From Devosia ureilytica (GTDB lineage: Bacteria > Pseudomonadota > Alphaproteobacteria > Rhizobiales > Devosiaceae), in contig NZ_JAMZCU010000006.1 of the NCBI RefSeq assembly GCF_024273195.1, forward strand, positions 62,001 to 126,000: 64,000 nucleotides of DNA, written 5' to 3'. Position numbers and translations under genes: made by a program. Positions 1-8,326 of this stretch are shown here, one piece after another. A model generated the notes under the pieces. That model made no database searches and had not been told where the DNA came from. It saw only the letters and a program-made list of their open reading frames with translations. Within the stretch, counting starts at the first letter, position 1. Each line of letters begins with the position of its first letter.

Positions 1-1208
<1,208 letters not shown>

Positions 1209-1266
1209 TTATGGCTCCTTGAGAATATCTGGTGATTGGGTACGAAAAATGGGCGGGAGAAGCGGC

Positions 1267-1557
1267 TTACGCTTCGATCACGCCCATGATGTCGCTTTCC
1301 TTCATGATGATCAGGTCTTCGCCATTGAGCTTGACCTCGGTGCCGCTCCACTTGCCGAACAGCACGCGGTCACCAGCCTTGACGTCGAGCGCGACGACCT
1401 TGCCGGCCTCGTCGCGGGCGCCAGGGCCCACCGACACGATCACGCCTTCGGACGGCTTTTCCTTGGCGTTATCGGGAATGATGATCCCGCCTTTGGTCTT
1501 TTCTTCACTGTCGACGCGACGGACGACGACACGGTCATGCAGGGGACGGAAGCCCAT
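1267..1557 (-). CDS. groES: 10 kDa co-chaperonin GroES
   Basis: Lid of the GroEL cage. The 96-residue protein begins [14 protein letters not shown] and has the mobile-loop region ([16 protein letters not shown], about residues 24-39) and the closing strand [16 protein letters not shown]. The frame extends upstream to 1578, but the ATG at 1557 is chosen because AAAGGAG lies six bases before it and the family starts exactly there. First gene of the groES-groEL operon, with promoter and CIRCE upstream at 1601-1669. Confidence 0.98.
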   Translation of the reverse strand: MGFRPLHDRVVVRRVDSEEKTKGGIIIPDNAKEKPSEGVIVSVGPGARDEAGKVVALDVKAGDRVLFGKWSGTEVKLNGEDLIIMKESDIMGVIEA

Positions 1558-1600
1558 GAATTGCTCCTTTGGCATCATTACTAATGCAATTTCGGACCTG

Positions 1601-1627
1601 TTAGCACTCAGCGCATGCGAGTGCTAA
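1601..1627 (-). promoter_or_regulatory. CIRCE operator (HrcA site)
   Basis: Perfect inverted repeat: TTAGCACTC (1601-1609), nine-base spacer, GAGTGCTAA (1619-1627). This is the canonical CIRCE bound by the HrcA repressor. It lies between the promoter and groES, so HrcA would block transcription and heat shock would relieve it. hrcA is not in the window. Confidence 0.97.
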
Positions 1628-1640
1628 CAAGCTGTCGGGG

Positions 1641-1669
1641 ATATAGGGAGCGCCTATGATCAGAGTCAA
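1641..1669 (-). promoter_or_regulatory. groES-groEL promoter
   Basis: On the minus strand, TTGACT (1664-1669) is followed after exactly 17 bases by CTATAT (1641-1646). This is a good housekeeping-type -35/-10 pair whose predicted start falls just before the CIRCE. Predicted from sequence only. Confidence 0.75.
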
Positions 1670-1740
1670 GGCGCGTGAACCTAAGTTTTTCCTCATGCGT
1701 TACCACCGGCATGAGACAACGCGATAACGAGGTGCGCGAC

Positions 1741-2100
1741 ATGAACGAGCAAACCCCACAAGCAAGCACGGTCAGCCCGGTGGCGGGGCGGGTTCACTTC
1801 ACCTTCGACGACGCTGAGATCGCCAGCTCAACCAAAGCTTTGCGCCTTGAGCGCGAGGGCGAACAGCCCATCTACTTCGTGCCGATCGAGGATGTGCATC
1901 CCGGCATTCTCGAAGCGTCGGAGACCCGGCGCGAACATGACGGGCCGGGCACTGCCCATTTCTACACGATCAAGACCCTGACAGCCGACGGAGCCGATGA
2001 GGCCTGGTACTATCCCTTTGCCGATGGTCCCTATGCCCCCATTCGCGACATGATCACCTTTGGCGGCGACCGTGTGGCGCTGCGGGTGTCGGACGTTTAA
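1741..2100 (+). CDS. DUF427 domain protein
   Basis: A 119-residue protein matching the small DUF427 fold: a start like RVHFTFDDAEIASSTKAL, the segment IYFVPIEDVHPGIL, then FYTIKTLTADGADEAWYYP and a closing GDRVALRVSDV. No enzymatic role is established for the family. The ATG at 1741 is preferred over an in-frame start at 1675 because GAGGTG precedes it and the extra residues look unlike the family. Soluble, no signal peptide. It stands alone between groES (divergent) and a small conserved gene. Confidence 0.8.
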   Translation: MNEQTPQASTVSPVAGRVHFTFDDAEIASSTKALRLEREGEQPIYFVPIEDVHPGILEASETRREHDGPGTAHFYTIKTLTADGADEAWYYPFADGPYAPIRDMITFGGDRVALRVSDV

Positions 2101-2168
2101 CCGACGCCGCGCCGGCAAGCTCACATTCCCCCTTCCTTCCTCCGGCACTCTGGGCCATAAGGCACGTC

Positions 2169-2357
2169 ATGAGCGAAAAATCCTCCCTGCAGATCAAGTT
2201 GCGCCGCAAAGGCGGCGTTGGCCCCAATTCCAACTGGCATTGGGAAGTTCAGGATGCCGATGGCAAGGTCCTCAAGACCGGCAGTGCCGTAGGTGAAGAA
2301 CACAAGGCTTTCGCCACCGCGCGGATCGCCAAGGAAAAGCTGGAAGCCGGCAAGTAG
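2169..2357 (+). CDS. Small hypothetical protein (62 aa)
   Basis: Begins MSEKSSLQIKLRRKGGVGP and continues NSNWHWEVQDADGKVLKTG, ending AFATARIAKEKLEAGK. A small, highly charged soluble protein with an AAGG ribosome site about seven bases before the ATG. It is about 50 bases ahead of the transporter gene and may share its transcript. I cannot assign a family. Its composition and ribosome site argue that it is real. Confidence 0.65.
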   Translation: MSEKSSLQIKLRRKGGVGPNSNWHWEVQDADGKVLKTGSAVGEEHKAFATARIAKEKLEAGK

Positions 2358-2406
2358 GCCTTCCCAAGCGGCCCGGCGCCAACATGGGCCCGAGACAGGA
2401 AAAGAC

Positions 2407-3363
2407 GTGACCGCGTCCGAACCAGAGCCCGCCGCCAGACAATCTGGCAGCCCGTTTCGTGGCATTGCGCTCAAGGTCGCATCCGTCTGTTGTTTCGTCG
2501 TCATGGCCACCATGCTCAAGGCGACGCTCACCATCCCCTCGGGGGAAATGGTGTTCTTCCGCTCCTTCTTTGCGACCCTGCCGGTTCTGGCATACCTCGC
2601 CTGGAAAGGGCGGCTGCGTCACGCCTTTGCCACCAAGCGGCCACTCGGTCATGTGGTCCGCGGCCTCGTCGGCGTAACTTCTATGAGCTTGGGCTTTTTC
2701 GCCCTGACCCGCCTGCCGCTCCCCGAAGCAACGGCCATCGGCTATGCCGCGCCGCTGATCATCGTCATCCTCTCGGCGGTCTTGCTGCAAGAACGGGTGC
2801 ATGTGTTCCGCTGGACCACGGTGCTGGTTGGGCTGGTCGGCGTCGCGATCATCCTTTGGCCGCGCCTGACGGTATTTTCCAGCGAGAGCGGGTTGGGCGA
2901 TGCCGAGGCCATCGGCGCCATCGCGGCGCTTTTCGGCGCAATCCTGTCTGCCTTTGCCATGCTGCAAGTGCGCAACCTGGTTCAGACCGAGCAGTCCGAA
3001 ACCATCGTCATCTATTTTTTCATCACGGCCAGTGTGCTGAGCCTGTTGACGCTGCCGCTCGGCTGGGTCTGGCCCACGCAGGAGCAGGCGCTGCTGCTGG
3101 TCGGCGCCGGTTTTTTTGGCGGAATCGGACAGCTCCTGCTGACCAATTGCTACCGGCATGCCGATATGTCGGTCATTGCGCCGTTTGAATATGTTTCGCT
3201 GATCCTGACCATCATCATCGGCTTCGTCATCTTTTCCGACGTGCCGACGCTGGCCATGGTGCTGGGCGCCGCGATCATCGTCGCCTCCGGCATCGCCGTC
3301 ATTCTGCGCGAACGCTGGCTGGGCCTGGAACGCACCCGCGCCAAGCAGGCAAGCACGCCCTAG
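2407..3363 (+). CDS. EamA-type DMT superfamily exporter
   Basis: A 318-residue inner-membrane protein with two EamA repeats and about ten predicted hydrophobic helices. The first repeat starts GIALKVASVCCFVVMATML and the second begins around AIGAIAALFGAILSAFAML. Family members export amino acids, metabolites or drugs; the substrate cannot be read from the sequence. The GTG at 2407 is chosen because AGGAAA precedes it and the upstream residues (frame open from 2293) overlap the previous gene and are proline/arginine rich. Last gene of a small plus-strand group. Confidence 0.85.
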   Translation: MTASEPEPAARQSGSPFRGIALKVASVCCFVVMATMLKATLTIPSGEMVFFRSFFATLPVLAYLAWKGRLRHAFATKRPLGHVVRGLVGVTSMSLGFFALTRLPLPEATAIGYAAPLIIVILSAVLLQERVHVFRWTTVLVGLVGVAIILWPRLTVFSSESGLGDAEAIGAIAALFGAILSAFAMLQVRNLVQTEQSETIVIYFFITASVLSLLTLPLGWVWPTQEQALLLVGAGFFGGIGQLLLTNCYRHADMSVIAPFEYVSLILTIIIGFVIFSDVPTLAMVLGAAIIVASGIAVILRERWLGLERTRAKQASTP

Positions 3364-3461
3364 AGGCAAGTGGCCGGAACGGGGTGGGGAGGGGACCGGC
3401 GGCTCTGGCGCGATGGCGAGTGATTTCGGCCACATGGGACAGCTTCAGTCCTGCCTTGAGA

Positions 3462-3656
3462 TCACCTGAGGGTTGAGGCGATGGCGCGAACCACTGGCTC
3501 GAACCAGGGGGGTGGGAATAAGAGCATGGTCGCGATAGCGACACCTGCGGCCAATGGCAGGCCAATCTTAAATCGACCCCGCGAAAGAGCAGCCACCGCA
3601 ATGGGGCCACCGAGCAGAATCGTCAAGAATAGTGGAGCCAATACAAGCAGGGTCAT
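3462..3656 (-). CDS. Small membrane protein (64 aa), hypothetical
   Basis: Predicted protein of 64 residues with two hydrophobic stretches, MTLLVLAPLFLTILLGGPIA and GLPLAAGVAIATMLLFPPPW. A weak AAGG lies upstream of the ATG at 3656. It sits alone between the DMT exporter (convergent) and a long gap. Hydrophobic amphipathic composition favours a real gene, but the length makes chance possible. Function unknown. Confidence 0.4.
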   Translation of the reverse strand: MTLLVLAPLFLTILLGGPIAVAALSRGRFKIGLPLAAGVAIATMLLFPPPWFEPVVRAIASTLR

Positions 3657-3804
3657 GCCTGACCCTTAGGTGAAACGCGTAGGCTCAGTCCAGAGAGCCC
3701 GAGGCTTAACGACTGCTTCCAAGGTTCTAGCGATAAGCGGGGAACGGCCGACTAGCGGTCGGATTCCGCCATGCTCAACGCTCGGAAGGGCATTGTCTAT
3801 CAAC

Positions 3805-3845
3805 ACCCACCGGTCGTCACCCTCGGCCTTGAGCCGAGGGCTCTG
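3805..3845 (+). repeat. REP-like repeat, copy 1
   Basis: Starts CCCACCGGTCGTCACC and contains the hairpin CCCTCGGC-cttga-GCCGAGGG. An inverted, nearly identical copy lies at 3938-3978, with one mismatch over about 38 bases. This matches the style of dispersed intergenic palindromes of Hyphomicrobiales. Confidence 0.8.
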
Positions 3846-3937
3846 TACTTCTGGTTGCCGGAAGCTTGGCCGGGTCTAGGCTACGACCAACGCTCGACAC
3901 TTTCACCTCTCAAGCTCTGGAATGAAATCGTCAAGTA

Positions 3938-3978
3938 AAGAGCCCTCGGCTCAAGGCCGAGGGTGACGGCCGGTGGGC
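3938..3978 (-). repeat. REP-like repeat, copy 2 (inverted)
   Basis: Inverted partner of the repeat at 3805-3845, containing GCCCTCGGCTCAAGGC and GAGGGTGACGGCCGGTGGG. The pair could also fold into one large cruciform with a ~90-base loop. Confidence 0.8.
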
Positions 3979-4109
3979 AAATGGGCGATCCGAGATTATG
4001 GCGGGTTGGAGCTATGCGCTGCAATGGCCTGAACGACCGCAACGGGTCGAAACCCGTCCAGTATTACGGATGAAGGCACGTCCGGCGGATGGCTTGCGAT
4101 GGCTCTTGC

Positions 4110-5537
4110 CTAGCTCGCCGCCGCCATTTCGGACCAGCCCTGGCGCTTGCGGTAGATGGTGGAAGGGCTGATTTCGAGCGCTGCGGCCGCCATCGAGATA
4201 TTGCCGCCAAAACTGGCGATGGCGTCTTCGATGATCCGCTGTTCCTGTTGCCACATCGGCAGGATGGAGCGGCGTTCGGCGCGCGGGGCCTCGACCGGGT
4301 TGGCAGTGGCGACGCGCGATTCAATGTCGGCCGCGCTGATCATGCTGGCGGTGATCTCGCCACCATCGAACATCACCACCAGACGCCGAACCAGGTTCTG
4401 CAATTGTCGCACATTGCCCGGCCAGTCGGCGGCAGTCAGGTGCTGGGCGGCCTCCTGGGCGATCCCCGAAAAGCTCTTGTGCTCTTCCTGCGCATAGCGC
4501 GCCAGGAAATGGCGCGTCAGCACCATGACATCGCTGGGGCGCTGGCGCAGCGGCGGCAGATGGATTGGCAGCACATGCAGGCGATAGAACAGGTCTTCGC
4601 GGAACTGCCGGTCGGCGATCATCTGCATCGGGTTGCGATTGGTGGCGCAGATGACACGGACGTCGATCTTGCGCGTGGCCGATTCGCCAACCCGGCTGAT
4701 GGTGCCGGTTTGCAGAAAGCGCAGCAGTTTGGACTGGAGCGAGAGGTCCATCTCGCCCACTTCATCAAGAAACAGCGTGCCGCCATTGGCCAGTTCGGCG
4801 GCGCCCTTGCGATCTTCATGCGCGCCGGTAAAGGCACCACGCACCACGCCGAACAGCTCGCTTTCCATCAGGTCGCGCGGAATGGCCGCACAATTGATGG
4901 CAACGAATCGGTTCGACGCCCGCGGACCCTTGGCATGCAGCGCCTCCGCGCACACATCCTTGCCCGTGCCACTTTCCCCGGTGATGAACACCGGCGCCGA
5001 CGAGGCGGCGACGCGCCAGATCTGCTCGTAGAGAAACTGCATGGCGCTTGAGGCACCGACAAAGCCCGCAAAGTCGGCGACAACCGGCTCGGGGCCGGCC
5101 TCGACAACCAGGGACCGTGGCCGACCGTGGCGCTGGGCCAGTTCGGCAAGGCGCCCGGCCAGGGTCGCGCCGCTGACAGGCTTGGCAATATAGTCATGGG
5201 CGCCGGCCCGCATGGCGCCTAGCGCTGCGCTGACTGAGCCGCTGCCGGCCACCGCAAGGATTAGCGCCCCCTCGGCCAGCCGGACGAGCCGGTTCATGGA
5301 ATCCTCGATGCTCGCAGCAAGGTCATGAAGGCTTTCAAGGTCGGCGATGATGACATCGAAATGGGTATTGCGCAGCAGGTCCGCGGCCGCGCGTCCGCCA
5401 GAAGTCTGGGTAATCTGGGGGGCGACCAGCAGGGTCTCGGAGAGCGCCTCGCCGATCTGGCGGGCACAAGCGACATCGGCGTCGATCAGCAAGAGCCGGC
5501 CGCATAACGCGTTGTCGCTTCCGCTCGTCATCGTCAT
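4110..5537 (-). CDS. Sigma-54-dependent response regulator (receiver-AAA-Fis)
   Basis: A 475-residue NtrC-type activator. Residues ~13-130 form a receiver with a probable phospho-acceptor Asp66 in DVIIADLES and the conserved lysine in YIAKPV. One of the paired acidic residues is Ala (LIDADV) and the usual Thr/Ser is replaced (LAVAGSG), so the receiver is atypical. The AAA+ domain has Walker A GESGTGKD, the sigma-54 loop GAFTGA and Walker B GGTLFLDEVGEMD. A C-terminal Fis-type HTH includes ISMAAAALEISPSTIYRKRQ. The frame opens at a TTG at 5639, only 20 bases from the divergent gene; the ATG at 5537 leaves room for promoters. No histidine kinase is adjacent, so this is an orphan regulator. Confidence 0.9.
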   Translation of the reverse strand: MTMTSGSDNALCGRLLLIDADVACARQIGEALSETLLVAPQITQTSGGRAAADLLRNTHFDVIIADLESLHDLAASIEDSMNRLVRLAEGALILAVAGSGSVSAALGAMRAGAHDYIAKPVSGATLAGRLAELAQRHGRPRSLVVEAGPEPVVADFAGFVGASSAMQFLYEQIWRVAASSAPVFITGESGTGKDVCAEALHAKGPRASNRFVAINCAAIPRDLMESELFGVVRGAFTGAHEDRKGAAELANGGTLFLDEVGEMDLSLQSKLLRFLQTGTISRVGESATRKIDVRVICATNRNPMQMIADRQFREDLFYRLHVLPIHLPPLRQRPSDVMVLTRHFLARYAQEEHKSFSGIAQEAAQHLTAADWPGNVRQLQNLVRRLVVMFDGGEITASMISAADIESRVATANPVEAPRAERRSILPMWQQEQRIIEDAIASFGGNISMAAAALEISPSTIYRKRQGWSEMAAAS

Positions 5538-5659
5538 CGCACAGTCTACCCTGGTTTCGTCCGTAGCCGGATCATTTTTGTCCTTGTTCGAATTGTTACG
5601 GACTAGGGTAAATATTCCGTTCTTGCGCCTGTCATCCAAACCACGTTTATCTCTCGCCC

Positions 5660-6880
5660 ATGCGAATTGAGTCAGACGAGGACGTTTTCGAACCTATTGT
5701 GCGCGGCATTACCCAGACGGGTGTGCGGCTGGCCAATGAACGCGCGGTTCTCACCCTGATTGCCGGCATCCCCGGCGTGTCCAACGCCGACATCGCCCGG
5801 CGCTCGGGCCTGGGGCCGCAAACCACGGCGCGGATACTGACCGATCTTGAAGCGCGCGACCTGATCATCAGGGGCGACGTGCTGCGCGGACGGCGTGGTC
5901 AGCCAGCGACGCCTTATCGACTCAATCCTGATGGTGGCTATTCACTCGGGGTCCAGATCGGCTGGCAGCATTTTGAGGTGCTGCTGCAAAATATCGCTGG
6001 CGAGCCGGTCGCCGCCACGCGTCGCTGCTACCCCTATCCAGACCCGCATACGGTTTTTGCCGAGATCGCGTCCGATGTCGAAACCCTGCTTTCCGGGCTC
6101 AGCCAGGACCAGCGGGGCAGGCTTGCCGGCATCGGCGTGACCTCGCCGGGCAATTTCGGGCCGCTGCTGGAGCGCCTGGGTGCGCCCGGGGATATCCGCG
6201 CCAAATGGGCCAAGATCGACATCGGCGCGCGCATGGCCGCCGAGACCAACCTGCCCACGCTCTGGGTCAATGACGGGAACGCGGCCGCCTGGCGCGAAAT
6301 CACCGCCCACCCCACGCCACGACCCAAGGGCGTTGCGGGCTTTTTTGTCGGTACCTTTGTCGGCGGCGGGATTGTCTCGGAAGGAAGCCTGCTTGAAGGT
6401 CCCTATGGCAATGCTGCCGACCTTGGTGCCATCATTGTCCATGATCGCGCCGGTCGCCCGGCCTATCTGCACCTGCTGGCGTCACTGCATGCCCTGGTGC
6501 AGCGGATTCTGGATGCCGAAGGTGCGGCGCCCAGCGGTCCGGTGCACAAGTGGAACTGGGCGGCGCTCGAGCCCCATGTCGCCCTCTGGCTCGACGATGC
6601 GGGCCATGCCCTGGCGCAGGCCGTGCTGACCACCACGGCCATGGTCGAAATCGATCTGGCGACGATCAATGGCGATCTGCCCGAATCAATCCTGACGCGC
6701 CTGCTCAACAGTACTCGCGCCCACCTTGCCGACCTGCCCGAGTTGTTGTCGCATCGACCTCGGCTGGCGCCTGGCCTTGGCGGGCCATCGGCGGCAGTGG
6801 TGGGCGCAGCGCAATTACTGTTGTTCCGCCGCCACTTCTCGCGCGCCTGGGACCTTTTCGAGGCAGAGGCCGGCAAATAG
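5660..6880 (+). CDS. ROK family transcriptional regulator
   Basis: A 406-residue protein with an N-terminal winged helix (~residues 25-75: LIAGIPGVSNADIARRSGL, then TTARILTDLEARDLI) followed by a ROK sugar-kinase-like domain (GIGVTSPGNFGPLLE, LWVNDGNAAAW, GTFVGGGIVSEGSLLEGP). The zinc-binding CxCGxxGC motif typical of ROK kinases is not visible, so it is probably a sugar-responsive regulator rather than a kinase. Divergent from the sigma-54 regulator. No sugar transporter is adjacent, so its target is unclear. Confidence 0.85.
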   Translation: MRIESDEDVFEPIVRGITQTGVRLANERAVLTLIAGIPGVSNADIARRSGLGPQTTARILTDLEARDLIIRGDVLRGRRGQPATPYRLNPDGGYSLGVQIGWQHFEVLLQNIAGEPVAATRRCYPYPDPHTVFAEIASDVETLLSGLSQDQRGRLAGIGVTSPGNFGPLLERLGAPGDIRAKWAKIDIGARMAAETNLPTLWVNDGNAAAWREITAHPTPRPKGVAGFFVGTFVGGGIVSEGSLLEGPYGNAADLGAIIVHDRAGRPAYLHLLASLHALVQRILDAEGAAPSGPVHKWNWAALEPHVALWLDDAGHALAQAVLTTTAMVEIDLATINGDLPESILTRLLNSTRAHLADLPELLSHRPRLAPGLGGPSAAVVGAAQLLLFRRHFSRAWDLFEAEAGK

Positions 6881-7032
6881 GGCGGGACAGTGTCCCGGTG
6901 GTGCTTTTTCCGCTTGAGACGGGATGCTAAGTAAAAAAACGTCGAATCCCGGCATCGACGCATGATCCGGCCATCTGGGCACCAGATATTCGGGCGGATT
7001 AAGCGCCAAACAACAGGGGTTTCAGGTCCGCC

Positions 7033-8301
7033 GTGCAGGCTCTTGTGTATTCGTTGATCGCGTTTTCCGCAGCTGGCCTGGGGGCACTGGCTTATTTTGG
7101 CCTGACCTTCACGCCGGCCAATGCGATTCTTGTGGCCGTGGTCTTTGCCTGCGCCTGCGTTGTGTTGATGGAGCGGGTGCTGCGCCAGCGGGCCGAGAAC
7201 AGGCTTGAGCGCGCCATCGAGGATCTTTCGCGCCTTCTCGCCACCGATGCCCAGGCCGGCGCCGTGCTCGGCCAGCGCATCAATGCCATCGCCGACCTCA
7301 ATCCCGGCCAGCGCCTCGAAACCGTCGAGGCCGATATTTCTGTGCTGGGAACAGTCATTCGCCAGGTGGCCGAAGCTGTTGCCGATGTCGAGGACAAGGT
7401 CGCCAAGGCCAATTCATCCCGCTCGTCTGCGCCATCGCACGATGCGCGCATGATTCCCGCCCCGCCGCCGCCTCCGCCTGCCGTGTCGGTCATCCTGCCC
7501 GAGACCGAGCCCGTCATCCCGCTCGAAATGGTCCGCCAGGCGCTGGACGAAAACCGGCTGATCCATCACGTGCAGCCCGTCGTGCGGCTGCCGCAGCGTC
7601 GGGCCGTGGGCTATGATCTGGTGCCGCGCCTGATGCTGGGCGATGGCGAACTGGCCGACGCCCCCGATTTCATGCCGCGTCGCGGTGGCAAGGACGTGGT
7701 GCGCCTCGTCGAAGGCACGGGCCTGGTTGAAGCGGTCGCGATCGCCCGGCGCTCCCGCACAGGCGGCCAGCCGGCCATGCTGCACATTCCGCTCTCGCGT
7801 GCCTCGCTGGGCGATGAGGCTTCCGCCGAGCAATTGCTGGTGACGCTGGACGCCAACCGCGCCATTGCCGGCGCGTTGACCTTCCTGGTTGCCGAAGGCG
7901 AATGGATGTCGCTGACGACCCATGAGCGCGCCGTCGTCGAACAACTGGTCCGCAAGGGCGCCGGGTTCTCGATTGCCAATATGAGTTCGCTGCGCGTCGA
8001 TGTGGCCGATATGGCAGCGCTCGGCGTGCGCTCGCTGCGGGTCGATGCCGGCCGGTTCATTGCATCGCCCGAGGCCTTCACCGATTTCCACGTCACCGAC
8101 ATCGCCAATTATCTGGCGCGGTTCGAAGTGTCGCTGCTCGCCACCGGCATTTCCAGCGAACGTCAGATCGTGGAATTGCTCGACAGCGAAATCACTTTGG
8201 TTCAGGGCGAGTATATCTCGGCACCCGGGCCGGTGCGATCCGACCTGGCGCTCGATTCAACGCGCACCGTGACCCCGCAACTGCGTCGCGCCGAGCTCTA
8301 G
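7033..8301 (+). CDS. Membrane-anchored degenerate EAL-domain protein
   Basis: A 422-residue protein with two N-terminal membrane helices (YSLIAFSAAGLGALAYFGLT and ANAILVAVVFACACVVLM), a charged helical linker, a proline run (PAPPPPPPAV) and an EAL-like domain at ~165-410. The EAL signature is degenerate: the EALxR position reads YDLVPR, the DDFG position reads IANMSS and the late EGVE reads TGIS, while QGEYIS keeps the QGY-like end. Loss of the metal-binding acids predicts no c-di-GMP hydrolysis; binding or a structural role is possible. Starts at GTG 7033. Tail-to-tail with the chemoreceptor gene. Confidence 0.85.
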   Translation: MQALVYSLIAFSAAGLGALAYFGLTFTPANAILVAVVFACACVVLMERVLRQRAENRLERAIEDLSRLLATDAQAGAVLGQRINAIADLNPGQRLETVEADISVLGTVIRQVAEAVADVEDKVAKANSSRSSAPSHDARMIPAPPPPPPAVSVILPETEPVIPLEMVRQALDENRLIHHVQPVVRLPQRRAVGYDLVPRLMLGDGELADAPDFMPRRGGKDVVRLVEGTGLVEAVAIARRSRTGGQPAMLHIPLSRASLGDEASAEQLLVTLDANRAIAGALTFLVAEGEWMSLTTHERAVVEQLVRKGAGFSIANMSSLRVDVADMAALGVRSLRVDAGRFIASPEAFTDFHVTDIANYLARFEVSLLATGISSERQIVELLDSEITLVQGEYISAPGPVRSDLALDSTRTVTPQLRRAEL

Positions 8302-8326
8302 AACCGCCCCGCGCCGGGGGAGGCGG

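Larger units (their letters stand above)
3657..4109. other. Intergenic region with an inverted repeat pair
   Basis: About 450 bases without a convincing gene. It holds two inverted copies of a GC-rich repeat (3805-3845 and 3938-3978, annotated separately), a short CGACTAGCGGTCG palindrome near 3749 and no recognisable tRNA or riboswitch. Base composition is slightly lower in GC than the flanking genes. Confidence 0.6.

Noticed and set aside
2272-3435. A 387-codon minus-strand frame
   Set aside because: Antisense to the DMT exporter; rich in Asp, Gln and Arg with no hydrophobic or motif structure.
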